Shown here: piece by piece, positions 1 through 7,690 of the stretch
Position numbering within the stretch: the stretch's first letter is position 1
Layout: every line of letters starts with the position of its first letter
Assembly (NCBI RefSeq): GCF_017948245.1
Contig: NZ_CP072871.1
Coordinates: forward strand, 124,001 to 188,000
DNA: 64,000 nt
Direction: 5' to 3'
Source of the DNA: Rhizobium sp. NLR16a
GTDB lineage: Bacteria > Pseudomonadota > Alphaproteobacteria > Rhizobiales > Rhizobiaceae
Notes under the pieces: generated by a model
Databases searched by the model: none
What the model was told of the DNA's origin: nothing
Seen by the model: the letters and a program-made list of their open reading frames with translations, nothing else
Position numbers and translations under genes: made by a program

Positions 1-463
1 TGAAGGCGCCGAGCCCGATCCGCGTCAGGGCCGTGTTCAGCAGGCCGAAAAACGGGTCGTAGATATTGGCCCAGATGACGCCGACGACGGCGAGCGACAC
101 CAGATGCGGCAGGAAGAAAGCGGTGCGGAAGAAGACTTGTGTCACTCTCAGTCTGCTGACGGCAAGCGCCAGCAGCAGACCGAGGCCGCCGGCCATCACC
201 ACATGATAGGCCAGCCAGAGGAAGGTATGGACGAGGCTCTTCCAGACGATCGGATCCTGCGCCGCCTTGGCGTAATTGTCGAGGCCGACGAAGCGCGCGG
301 AGGTATTGAAGCCGGCGGAACTGTTGAAGCTCAGCCAGAAGGTGGCGGCGATCGGCAGCAGCGTGAAGACGGCATAAAGGGTGAGCGCCGGCGCCATCAG
401 CCAGAATGCGGTGCCGGCATCGCCATCGGCTGAGCCGGACCCGGCTACCCGGCGTTTGGACAT
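1..463 (-). CDS. Sugar ABC transporter permease, MalF/UgpA type (partial, C-terminus beyond window)
   Basis: Inner-membrane permease of a carbohydrate (CUT1) importer; only about 154 N-terminal residues lie in the window. Reading the minus strand gives a first membrane helix (FWLMAPALTLYAVFTLLPI), a short periplasmic loop with the family phrase FVGLDNYAKA, and then the start of the core domain (FFLPHLVSLAVVGVIWANIY). It follows the binding-protein gene on the same strand and is surely its partner. The start is uncertain: ATG at 463 begins MSKRRV, but in-frame ATG 496, GTG 523 and GTG 556 (overlapping the upstream stop) extend it by up to 31 residues. A strong stem-loop covers the 463 start, so translation may be limited by structure. 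The ATPase and second permease are presumably to the left. Confidence 0.85.
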   Translation of the reverse strand, partial: MSKRRVAGSGSADGDAGTAFWLMAPALTLYAVFTLLPIAATFWLSFNSSAGFNTSARFVGLDNYAKAAQDPIVWKSLVHTFLWLAYHVVMAGGLGLLLALAVSRLRVTQVFFRTAFFLPHLVSLAVVGVIWANIYDPFFGLLNTALTRIGLGAF

Positions 464-490
464 ACGGGCGGATGTGCCACCCGTATGTCC
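458..490 (-). repeat. Intercistronic stem-loop after the first binding-protein gene
   Basis: Perfect inverted repeat with 11-bp arms (GGACATACGGG, 458-468, and its complement, 480-490) and an 11-nt loop. It is followed at 489-502 by a perfect 14-bp palindrome, CCCGCCATGGCGGG. It lies between the binding-protein stop and the permease, and contains the ATG at 463. Similar structures follow four other binding-protein genes here; the likely role is to stabilise the upstream mRNA or lower permease translation. No U-tract follows, so it is not a classical terminator. Confidence 0.6.
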
Positions 491-555
491 CGCCATGGCG
501 GGGACGGTGCTGAGAGGAGCCACGACCTTGCCGCCGGGCGTTTCTGGGATGACCA

Positions 556-1809
556 CTATTTCGCCTCTGCCATCTTCGCCTGGATCTGCTTCATGCCGTC
601 CTCGCCGCCGATCTGGCCGGAGATCAGGCCCTGAATGACCTGGAAGTAGGTGTCGAGCACGGGGCCTGGCAGATAGACGCTCGGATTGTAGCCGACGCCG
701 CCTGCGGCAGCCGCGAAGATGTCCTTCAGCACGGGGGTCGGCGGCTCGACACCGGGAATTTCGCGCGGATAGATCATCGTGCTTGCCGGATCCTGCGCGC
801 GCTTCTTCATCACGGCATCCGAAAGCATGAAGTCGATCCACTTCATCGCAAGCTCCGGCTGCTTTGAGTTGACCGGAACGAGCCAGCTCCAGCCGACGCC
901 GCCGGTGGGGATATCAGCACCCTTGATGTCAGAAGGCATGGGCGCATAACCGGCGTTGGCGAGGTCGTAGCCGGCCTTGCGGGCATTGGCGGTGAACCAG
1001 GGACCGGCAACGAACATGGCCGCACGCTTGTTGAACCAGAGGCGCGAGGCGCCGTCGAGATCGAGGCCTGCCATTTCCTTCTTGATATAGCCCGCCTCGA
1101 TCAGCTTCTGCAGCCGGACGGCGCCGGCGGCGACCGATGGGTCGTCGAAAGCGATCTCGCGGCGCAGCGCCTTGCCGATCACTTCCTTGCCGCTCGCCGA
1201 TTGCAGTAGGTTGCCGAAGAGGTGGCCGGCGCTGCCCGGTGTGCGCGGACCGATGGCGATCGGCTGCAGCCCGGTTTCTTCGATCGCCTTCATCAGCGTT
1301 TCGAACTCGGCCCACGTCGCCGGCATTTTCCAGCCCGCCTGCGCGAAGAGATCTTTGTGATACCAGATGCCGAGAGCATCGAGCCCATCCGGAACCTCGT
1401 AGATTTCCCCGCCGAACTGGCCCTTCAGCTCGGTGTAGAGCCAGGGATAGATCTCATCCTTCCAGCCGCGCTTTTCATATTGTTCGGTGAGCGGCACGAC
1501 CTGCTTGGCGTTTTTGACGACGCTGATGCGGCCGATACCGGAATTGGTGAGGATTACGTCAGGCCCGGCATCCGACTGGATCGCCGCCTGCACCGCGCCG
1601 TTGCTGATCGTGCCGGTCGGCGGCATGAATTCAACCGTTACACCGGGATTGGCCTTCTCGAAATCGACCTTGATGCCGTTCCAGAGCTGCGCGACCAGCG
1701 GTTCGGTGATCTGCTCCGGACCCCACATTTTCAGGGTCTCGGCATGCGCCGGCAAGCTTACGGCGATCATCGCCGCCAGTGCCGTTGTCCGGGCCAGAAA
1801 TTTCAGCAT
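556..1809 (-). CDS. Extracellular solute-binding protein of a sugar ABC importer
   Basis: Periplasmic binding protein, 417 residues, normal for family 1 (MalE/UgpB-like). It has a clear Sec signal peptide (MLKFLARTTALAAMIAVSL, cleavage after PAHA, about residue 23) and then a mature domain starting ETLKMWGPEQ, with the usual N-terminal beta strand and the aromatic-rich end GYNPSVYLPGP. ATG at 1809 has a strong ribosome site (GGAGGGAACA). It lies between a GntR regulator and a permease, all on the minus strand, so the three probably form one operon. The substrate cannot be read from sequence; the neighbouring Tm-1-like genes give no firm clue. Confidence 0.92.
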   Translation of the reverse strand: MLKFLARTTALAAMIAVSLPAHAETLKMWGPEQITEPLVAQLWNGIKVDFEKANPGVTVEFMPPTGTISNGAVQAAIQSDAGPDVILTNSGIGRISVVKNAKQVVPLTEQYEKRGWKDEIYPWLYTELKGQFGGEIYEVPDGLDALGIWYHKDLFAQAGWKMPATWAEFETLMKAIEETGLQPIAIGPRTPGSAGHLFGNLLQSASGKEVIGKALRREIAFDDPSVAAGAVRLQKLIEAGYIKKEMAGLDLDGASRLWFNKRAAMFVAGPWFTANARKAGYDLANAGYAPMPSDIKGADIPTGGVGWSWLVPVNSKQPELAMKWIDFMLSDAVMKKRAQDPASTMIYPREIPGVEPPTPVLKDIFAAAAGGVGYNPSVYLPGPVLDTYFQVIQGLISGQIGGEDGMKQIQAKMAEAK

Positions 1810-1887
1810 TGTTCCCTCCTCCGGGCCGCTCCTTGGCCACGTTTTCCGCTCGTTGAAAGGAGACCTCCCTCTCCTTCATTCACCCGG

Positions 1888-2553
1888 CTAACGCGCCGGA
1901 TTTTCTTTCTGAAAGCGCGCCATGACGGCCTGCTGGACGTCGCTGATATGCGCGTGCATCAGCACCTTGGCGCCGGCGATGTCGCGCGCCCGGAAAGCCT
2001 GCAGGATCTGATCGCGCTCCTCGGCGGCCCTTTCGGCCAGGTCACGACTCTCATTGGCGATCGAGCGGCAGATCTGGATCTGCAGCGCGAGCCGCGCCAG
2101 CGTTTCGACCAGCGGCGCGCTTCCCGAAAGGTCGGCGATGGTCTCGTGAAATTCCTTGTCGCGGATGCCATAGGTCGCCATGTCGCCGCGGCGCAGTGCC
2201 GCCACCGCCTCATCCAGGATGCGCTCGAAGTTTGCGATATGCCGGTCGCTCATCTCCGGAACGGCGAGCTCGACGGCGAAGCATTCGAGAGTCTTGCGCA
2301 GATTATAGAGGTCGTCGATCTCCTTCGGCGTGAAGCTGCGCACGAAGAAGCCGCGATACGGCCTGATCTCGATCAGTCCTTCCTTGGCAAGCGTTCCTAT
2401 GGCCTCGCGGAACGGCGTGCGGCTGACCTGCAGGCGCTCCGTCAATTCCTTCTCATCGATCGAGACGCCGCTCGGCAGTTCGCCGGAGACGATCAGGCGA
2501 ACGATCTCCTCGTAGATCCGTTCACGAAGGGTGAGGTGGCGAGGTGCGTTCAT
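1888..2553 (-). CDS. GntR family transcriptional regulator, FadR/FCD subfamily
   Basis: DNA-binding regulator of about 221 residues. The N-terminal winged helix-turn-helix (about residues 8-75) contains LRERIYEEIVRLIVSGELP and the recognition-helix phrase LQVSRTPFREAIGTLAKEG, typical of GntR. The C-terminal half is the all-helical FCD ligand-binding domain, with metal-type residues in DKEFHETIADLSG and a late histidine in MHAHISDVQQAV. I start it at ATG 2553 (MNAPRHLTLRER); an upstream in-frame start at 2613 would add 20 residues that do not look like part of the fold. It probably controls both the importer downstream and the divergent genes at 2684-4715. FCD regulators usually sense small organic acids or sugar acids. 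Confidence 0.92.
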   Translation of the reverse strand: MNAPRHLTLRERIYEEIVRLIVSGELPSGVSIDEKELTERLQVSRTPFREAIGTLAKEGLIEIRPYRGFFVRSFTPKEIDDLYNLRKTLECFAVELAVPEMSDRHIANFERILDEAVAALRRGDMATYGIRDKEFHETIADLSGSAPLVETLARLALQIQICRSIANESRDLAERAAEERDQILQAFRARDIAGAKVLMHAHISDVQQAVMARFQKENPAR

Positions 2554-2591
2554 GATTTCTGTTTCCGTCTGGCGTTCATGATTTAAGTATG

Positions 2592-2617
2592 CAATATGCG
2601 AAATAATATACAATATG
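2592..2617. promoter_or_regulatory. Candidate GntR operator: repeated CAATATG in the divergent promoter region
   Basis: The 130 bases between the GntR start and the gene at 2684 are strikingly AT-rich compared with the surroundings. They contain CAATATG twice in the same orientation, at 2592-2598 and 2611-2617, 19 bases apart (about two helical turns). This suits one or two regulator dimers controlling both directions. The assignment to the GntR protein is inference from position. Confidence 0.4.
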
Positions 2618-2683
2618 GAAAATACAAAAAGCAGGAACTTTATCGAAGTATGTGAAAATTGATCGAAAAGAGGAGGAAAAACA

Positions 2684-3880
2684 ATGGGAAAGGTCTATAT
2701 CGTCGGTACCTGCGACACCAAGGGCGCTGAATTGAACTATGCCAAGGAGGTGGTTCTTTCGGCCGGAGCCGATGCGGTGCTGGTCGATGTCGGCACGCTG
2801 GGGGACGGCGCGGACGCCGATATCAAGGTGCGCGTAGTCGCCCAATTTCATCCCGCCGGTGCGGCGGCCGTCCTTGGACAAACGGACCGGGGGACAGCGG
2901 TTTCGGCCATGGCCAAGGCGTTGACGGCTTTTCTCAATTCGCGTGGCGACATCGGTGCCGTGCTCGGTCTTGGCGGAACCGGTAATACCGCACTGGTCAC
3001 GGAGGCGATGCGGGCACTGCCGATCGGGGTGCCGAAACTGATGGTCTCGACGGTCGCCTCAGGCAATGTCGCGCCCTATGTCGGGCCGAACGACCTCACC
3101 ATGATGTATTCGGTCGTCGACGTCGCCGGCCTGAATGCCATCTCGCGCAAGGTGATCGGCAATGCCGCCAATGCGGCGGCCGGCATGGTCCGCAACCCCA
3201 TTCCCGCCTCGGCGGATGACCGGCCGGGCATCGGCATGACCATGTTCGGCGTCACCACTTCCTGCGTCACCCAGGTTCGGGAGATGCTCGGCGAGACGCA
3301 TGAAATCTACGTCTTCCATGCCACCGGCGTCGGCGGCCAGTCGATGGAGAAGCTTGCCGATTCCGGTCTGCTGCAGGGCGTGATCGACGTGACGACGACG
3401 GAGGTTCCCGATCTCCTTGTCGGCGGTGTTTTTCCGGCGACCGAGGATCGCTTCGGTGCCATCGTCCGCACCGGCCTGCCCTATGTCGGCTCGGTCGGTG
3501 CCGTCGACATGGTGAATTTCGGCGCGCGGGAAACGGTGCCGGCAGCCTTCCGCGACCGCAGGCTCCACATCCACAACGCGCAGGTGACACTGATGCGAAC
3601 CACGCCGGAAGAGAACAGCAGGATCGGCGCCTTCATCGTCGACCGGCTCAACCGGATGCAGGGGCCGGTTCGTTTCCTGCTGCCGCTTCAGGGCGTTTCG
3701 GCAATCGACGCCGCCGGTCAGCCGTTCCACGATCCCGAAGCCGACGCGGCACTGTTTTCCGCCATCCGGACCGGCTGGCACGACGCGCCGAACAGGCGCC
3801 TCGTCGAGGTCGATGCCCATATCAACAGCCCGGAATTTGCCGTCGCACTCGTCGCCGGCTTCCATGAGATCCATGCCTGA
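2684..3880 (+). CDS. Tm-1-like ATP-binding domain protein (UPF0261 family)
   Basis: Cytoplasmic protein of 398 residues, full length for UPF0261. Seen: N-terminal Rossmann-like start [19 protein letters not shown], the glycine-rich [16 protein letters not shown] (about residues 93-108), then [20 protein letters not shown] and [15 protein letters not shown], all hallmarks of the family. In plants the same domain forms the N-terminal half of tomato Tm-1, which binds a tobamovirus replication protein; the bacterial biochemical role is unknown. ATG 2684 follows a strong ribosome site (GAGGAGG). The stop lies 10 bases before the next gene, which matches the other half of Tm-1, so the two products probably act as a complex. 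Confidence 0.9.
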   Translation: MGKVYIVGTCDTKGAELNYAKEVVLSAGADAVLVDVGTLGDGADADIKVRVVAQFHPAGAAAVLGQTDRGTAVSAMAKALTAFLNSRGDIGAVLGLGGTGNTALVTEAMRALPIGVPKLMVSTVASGNVAPYVGPNDLTMMYSVVDVAGLNAISRKVIGNAANAAAGMVRNPIPASADDRPGIGMTMFGVTTSCVTQVREMLGETHEIYVFHATGVGGQSMEKLADSGLLQGVIDVTTTEVPDLLVGGVFPATEDRFGAIVRTGLPYVGSVGAVDMVNFGARETVPAAFRDRRLHIHNAQVTLMRTTPEENSRIGAFIVDRLNRMQGPVRFLLPLQGVSAIDAAGQPFHDPEADAALFSAIRTGWHDAPNRRLVEVDAHINSPEFAVALVAGFHEIHA

Positions 3881-3890
3881 GGAGAGAGTT

Positions 3891-4715
3891 TTGACCCGTA
3901 TCGATAGAAACGACATATTGACCAAGCTTCGACGGAAGATCGCCGAGGGCCGGCCGATCATCGGCGGTGGCGCCGGCACCGGCCTTTCCGCCAAGAGCGA
4001 GGAAGCCGGCGGCATCGACCTGATCGTGATCTATAATTCCGGCCGTTACCGCATGGCCGGGCGCGGCTCGCTGGCCGGCCTGCTGGCCTATGGCAATGCC
4101 AATGAGATCGTCAAGGAGATGGGCCGCGAGGTGCTGCCGGTTGTGCGCCATACGCCGGTGCTTGCCGGCGTCAACGGCACCGACCCCTTCATGCTTCCCG
4201 ATCACTTCCTCGACGAATTGAGGGCAATGGGTTTTGCCGGCATTCAGAATTTCCCGACCATCGGGCTGATCGACGGCACCTTCCGCGCCAATCTCGAAGA
4301 GACCGGCATGGGCTTCGATCTGGAAATCGACATCATCGCCCGCGCCCACGCCAAGGACATGCTGACGACCCCTTACGTCTTCAGCAGCGACGACGCCGTG
4401 GCCATGACCAAGGCCGGCGCCGACATCGTCGTCTGCCATCTCGGCCTGACCACCGGGGGCGCGATCGGCGCCGAAACGGCGCTGACGCTCGACGGCTGCG
4501 TGGAAAAGATCAACGCGTGGTCGGATGCCGCAAGATCGGTGCGCAACGACGTCATCGTGCTCTGCCACGGCGGGCCAATCGCCATGCCCGCGGATGCGGC
4601 CCATGTGCTCGCCCGCTGCAAGGGCTGCAACGGCTTTTACGGGGCAAGCTCGATGGAACGCTTGCCGACCGAGGTCGCGATCAGGGCGCAGGTCGAGGAC
4701 TTCGCAAAGATATAG
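3891..4715 (+). CDS. Phosphoenolpyruvate hydrolase-like TIM-barrel protein (Tm-1 C-terminal half homologue)
   Basis: About 274 residues, TIM-barrel fold of the PEP-hydrolase-like family (related to IGPS and DHDPS barrels). Seen: [20 protein letters not shown] near the start, then [48 protein letters not shown] and a final glycine-rich [12 protein letters not shown] and [13 protein letters not shown] choose TTG 3891 because a ribosome site (GGAGAG at 3881-3886) sits 4 bases upstream of it. ATG 3873 overlaps the upstream stop and would add six residues. It is coupled to the UPF0261 gene; this neighbour pair equals the two domains of eukaryotic Tm-1. The enzymatic activity is not established by sequence. 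Confidence 0.87.
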   Translation: MTRIDRNDILTKLRRKIAEGRPIIGGGAGTGLSAKSEEAGGIDLIVIYNSGRYRMAGRGSLAGLLAYGNANEIVKEMGREVLPVVRHTPVLAGVNGTDPFMLPDHFLDELRAMGFAGIQNFPTIGLIDGTFRANLEETGMGFDLEIDIIARAHAKDMLTTPYVFSSDDAVAMTKAGADIVVCHLGLTTGGAIGAETALTLDGCVEKINAWSDAARSVRNDVIVLCHGGPIAMPADAAHVLARCKGCNGFYGASSMERLPTEVAIRAQVEDFAKI

Positions 4716-4756
4716 GCGCGGCTTCGTCCGGCTGCACGCCAACGGCCGGCGATGAG

Positions 4757-5620
4757 CTATGGCATGACCATCGCGCCAGAGGCTTGCTGGGAGCGAAGGA
4801 TCTGGTCCAGCTGTGCGACGAGGGCGCGGCTGCCTTCCACATCCTCCGCCAACCTGGAGAAAACATCCGCCATGCCGCGGAAGATGGTTGCCGCCGGATC
4901 GCCCTCTCCGAGGAAATCGGCAATCTCCTGCATTTCGGCAACCCAACGATAGGCCTTGGGATACATGTCTGGAATGGATTTCGACAGCTTGCGGTCGAAA
5001 TCGGGAAGGCTTTCGGAGAGCTCGGCCTTCAGGCTCTCAACCGCGCCCGAGCGCGATGCGGCAAGCAGCATGGCAGCGCCAAGGCCGATAAATCCCTTGT
5101 TGATGCCGGCATAACACATTTTCAGCGCCGAAGCTGCGCCGAGCGGTCCGTCCAGCCTGCGGACCCGTAAGCCGTAATCTTCGAGCAGTCTGCTTCGCTC
5201 CGCGCCGTCGCCGCTGACATAAAGGGTCGGACCTGATTTTCCGGCAACCGGCGGCCCTCCGATGATAGCGCCGTCCAGCACCGTCACGCCGATGCCGTCG
5301 AACCGGGCTGCAAGCGTCTGCATTGTCTTCGGTGCAATTGCATTGAGGTCGATGAAGGGCGGCGCCGGCGTCCTCGCCGATATGTCGGCAACCAGTTCGG
5401 CGACTCTGAGTGCCTCAGCTGGCGGAACGATCGACAGGATCAGCTCGGCTTCGGTCAGCTCTTGGCGGCCGACCGGCACCATGCCGGTTGTCTTGGCTCG
5501 CACGATCGTCTGCTCGCTTCGGCCATCGAGGCAAGTCAGCACCGTAGCGCCATGCTCGATCAATCGTTTGGCGACCGCGCTTCCCATTGCGCCCGCTCCG
5601 ATAATGGCAAAGCTCGGCAT
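4757..5620 (-). CDS. NAD(P)-dependent oxidoreductase, 6-phosphogluconate/3-hydroxyisobutyrate dehydrogenase-like (DUF1932)
   Basis: 287 residues, cytoplasmic. N-terminal Rossmann domain starting SFAIIGAGAMGSAVAKRL (GxGxMG at about residues 8-13), then VLDGAIIGGPPVAGKSGPTL in place of the usual beta-hydroxyacid dehydrogenase substrate motif. The C-terminal helical domain contains LKMCYAGINKGFIGLGAAM, where the lysine sits where the family's catalytic Lys is expected, and the DUF1932-type end. It converges on the Tm-1-like pair with a 41-base gap. ATG 5620 has GAGG 6 bases upstream. The substrate is unknown; a short hydroxyacid or phosphorylated sugar acid is likely from the family. Confidence 0.88.
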   Translation of the reverse strand: MPSFAIIGAGAMGSAVAKRLIEHGATVLTCLDGRSEQTIVRAKTTGMVPVGRQELTEAELILSIVPPAEALRVAELVADISARTPAPPFIDLNAIAPKTMQTLAARFDGIGVTVLDGAIIGGPPVAGKSGPTLYVSGDGAERSRLLEDYGLRVRRLDGPLGAASALKMCYAGINKGFIGLGAAMLLAASRSGAVESLKAELSESLPDFDRKLSKSIPDMYPKAYRWVAEMQEIADFLGEGDPAATIFRGMADVFSRLAEDVEGSRALVAQLDQILRSQQASGAMVMP

Positions 5621-5752
5621 CTGAAACCTCGATGTTGTGACGGCACCCGCATGAGAGTTACCGCCGATCGGGCGGTCGTCAACTGCGACAATGCGGCTGA
5701 ATTCTCGTCTTGAGGCGGCCGATGGTTGCCAATATGCCGGCGGCAGTCCGGC

Positions 5753-5793
5753 TTGACTTTAGTCAAAGCAGGCGCTGTGGATAGCCTTATGAT
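5753..5793 (+). promoter_or_regulatory. FixK/FNR-type box and -10 element upstream of the stress gene
   Basis: TTGACTTTAGTCAA at 5753-5766 matches the FNR/FixK consensus TTGAY-N4-RTCAA exactly and is a perfect palindrome around the central TT. A -10-like TATGAT lies at 5788-5793. This places the start point near 5800 and the box centre about 41 bases upstream, the classical class II activator position. The inference is oxygen-limited activation by FixK, FnrN or a relative. Confidence 0.65.
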
Positions 5794-5829
5794 CAGGCAA
5801 ATGACTCGCATTCGAGGATATTGATCTCA

Positions 5830-6297
5830 ATGTATCGCACGATCATCTGCTGCATCGGCATGGGCTCGAGACAGACGGCCAACCGTCTGCTGCGCCGGGC
5901 TGCGGCGCTGGTGGATGAAGGCGGAACGATCGTCGTCATGCATGTCATCGAGAATATCCCGCGCCACCACCTGACCGGCGTCCCCGAGGAATTCGAGACG
6001 GCTGCCATTATCGACGCCGAACGGAAACTTGCGTCGCTGTGCAAGGAGCTGGACATCCCGGCGATGATCGAAGTTCGCATCGGCGTTGCCGCCTCGCTGC
6101 TCGTCTCGGCCGCAAGGGAGAGAGCAGCCGATCTCATCCTGCTGTCATCCCACGTGCCCGATATCACCGACTATGTCTTCTCCTCGATCGTCGAGAAGGT
6201 CGTGCGCCATGCAGGGTGCTCGGTTCTCATCGACCGGCGCCTCGATCATGCCGGAGAAGATTCTGCGGCTCAAACAGAAGACGTCGTTTCGCTCTGA
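5830..6297 (+). CDS. Universal stress protein, UspA family
   Basis: About 155 residues, single Usp domain of the Rossmann-like alpha/beta type. Seen: MYRTIICCIGMGSRQTANRL at the start, a central VVMHVIENIP strand, and the late strand-helix ADLILLSSH...EKVVRHAGCSVLIDRR. The ATP-binding signature G-x2-G-x9-G-S/T is degenerate (SSHVPDITDYVFSS), so nucleotide binding is doubtful. ATG 5830 is preferred over TTG 5821. It follows a FixK/FNR box and sits 131 bases before cbpA on the same strand, suggesting a stress or low-oxygen role. A short acidic tail follows the domain. Confidence 0.87.
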   Translation: MYRTIICCIGMGSRQTANRLLRRAAALVDEGGTIVVMHVIENIPRHHLTGVPEEFETAAIIDAERKLASLCKELDIPAMIEVRIGVAASLLVSAARERAADLILLSSHVPDITDYVFSSIVEKVVRHAGCSVLIDRRLDHAGEDSAAQTEDVVSL

Positions 6298-6428
6298 TCC
6301 TGGCGAGCCTCCGCCGATCATGGCATGACGGGATTTTGACGCTTGGCATCCCCTCCCCTGCGGCGGCCCGGCAACCTATATCAATGCCAACCCAACCAGC
6401 AGTATTCACTGCCCGACCGGAGATATGC

Positions 6429-7343
6429 ATGAGCCAGGATCCTTATGAGCTTCTGGGCGTGAAGCGAGATGCGACGCAGAAGGATATTCAAAGCGCCTTC
6501 CGCAAGCTCGCCAAGAAACTTCACCCCGACCTCAACCCCGGCGACAAACGCGCCGAGGACAGGTTCAAGGAAATTTCGACCGCCTACGAGATTTTGAGCG
6601 ATGAGGAAAAGCGCGGCCGCTTCGACCGCGGCGAGATCGATATGTCGGGCGCCGAGCGGGCCCAGCGCAACTATTATCGCGATTATGCCGCGGCAAGCGG
6701 TCCCAACGATCCCTATCACAACAGCGCCGGCTTCGCCGATTTCGGCGACGCCGATGACATCTTTGCGAGCTTCTTTTCGCGCCGCACCGGCGGTGGCCGG
6801 TCGCGCAGCCAGGGTCAGGATCGGCGGTTCTCCATGGAGGTCGATTTTCTCGAGGCCGTCAACGGCGCCAAGACCGAGATCAAGTTTCCCAATGGCCCCG
6901 CGCTCGAGGTGCAGATCCCGCCGGGAACCCGCGACGGCCAAACCTTGCGGCTGCGCGGCAAGGGTGAACCGGGCATTGGCGGTGGGCCAACGGGCGATGC
7001 GCTGATCGAGATTCGCGTGCGGCCCCATCGCTTCTTCACGCGTGACGGCGACGACATCCGCCTGGAACTGCCGATTTCGCTCAGCGAAGCCGTGCTCGGC
7101 GGCAAGGTTCGGGCACCGACGCCGTCCGGACCGGTCAGCCTGACGCTGCCGCCGCATTCCAACACCGGCAAAGTGTTGCGTCTCAAAGGCAAGGGTGCTC
7201 CGAAACGCGGCGGTGGACACGGCGACGTCTACGTCACCCTGAAGATCGTATTGCCCGACCGCCCCGACGAGCGGCTCACGTCTCTGGTGGAGGAATGGGC
7301 GGCCGCACATCCATACGATCCGAGAAAGAACATGGAGGCCTGA
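6429..7343 (+). CDS. cbpA: DnaJ-family co-chaperone / curved-DNA-binding protein CbpA
   Basis: 304 residues. The N-terminal J domain (about residues 4-68) has the essential HPD triad at 32-34 (KKLHPDLNPGDK) and YEILSDEEKRGRFDRGEID. A short glycine/serine-rich linker (RRTGGGRSRSQGQ) follows, then two DnaJ C-terminal beta domains (VDFLEAVNGAKTEIKFPNG; LRGKGEPGIGGGPTGD; LRLKGKGAPKRGGGHGDVYV). There is no zinc-finger domain, which separates CbpA from DnaJ. ATG 6429 fits the domain start. It stimulates DnaK and binds DNA in E. coli; the cbpM partner starts 2 bases after its stop. Confidence 0.94.
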   Translation: MSQDPYELLGVKRDATQKDIQSAFRKLAKKLHPDLNPGDKRAEDRFKEISTAYEILSDEEKRGRFDRGEIDMSGAERAQRNYYRDYAAASGPNDPYHNSAGFADFGDADDIFASFFSRRTGGGRSRSQGQDRRFSMEVDFLEAVNGAKTEIKFPNGPALEVQIPPGTRDGQTLRLRGKGEPGIGGGPTGDALIEIRVRPHRFFTRDGDDIRLELPISLSEAVLGGKVRAPTPSGPVSLTLPPHSNTGKVLRLKGKGAPKRGGGHGDVYVTLKIVLPDRPDERLTSLVEEWAAAHPYDPRKNMEA

Positions 7344-7345
7344 TC

Positions 7346-7669
7346 ATGGATGATCTCGAATTCCGTCTTTACTTGAAAATCGATGTCGTCCAGCTCGACT
7401 TCTGGATCGAACACGGCTGGCTGATCCCGGAGACGTCGAGCGGAGGGCGGCAGTTTCGCGAAGTTGACGTCGCCCGTGCCCAGCTCATCCTCGATCTCAT
7501 CGGCAATATGGGTGTCAACGAGGCCGGCGTCGACGTCGTCATGAACCTGGTCGACCAGCTCCACGGCCTGCGAGGAACGATGAGCAAGCTCATGACGGCG
7601 ATCAGCCGCCAGGAGCGCGAGGTCCAGCAACGGCTGTTCGATAGTCTCCAGAATATCGACCGGCTTTAG
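7346..7669 (+). CDS. cbpM: Chaperone modulator CbpM
   Basis: 107 residues, small helical protein of the CbpM/MerR-like HTH family. MDDLEFRLYLKIDVVQLDFW is followed by IEHGWLIPETSSGGRQFREV, where the WLIP...R-x-F-x-E-x-D pattern is the MerR-like helix-turn-helix used by CbpM to bind the CbpA J domain. A C-terminal coiled segment (EREVQQRLFDSLQNI) follows. ATG 7346 has GGAGG at 7334-7338 inside the end of cbpA, so the two are translationally coupled. In E. coli CbpM inhibits CbpA. Confidence 0.88.
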   Translation: MDDLEFRLYLKIDVVQLDFWIEHGWLIPETSSGGRQFREVDVARAQLILDLIGNMGVNEAGVDVVMNLVDQLHGLRGTMSKLMTAISRQEREVQQRLFDSLQNIDRL

Positions 7670-7690
7670 AAATTGGCCACGTGCGTCTCT

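Noticed and set aside
1222..2586. 454-residue plus-strand ORF across the binding-protein and GntR genes
   Set aside because: It is the antisense of two well-supported genes and its translation is Arg/His/Asp-rich low-complexity, as expected from high-GC shadow frames.
6342..6381. RpoH-type heat-shock promoter before cbpA (CTTGGC ... CCTATAT)
   Set aside because: The spacer is about 27 bases, too long for known alphaproteobacterial RpoH promoters.
6039..6428. Extended N-terminus upstream of CbpA
   Set aside because: The frame runs back through the universal stress gene in another frame and is Arg-rich; the J domain begins directly at ATG 6429.
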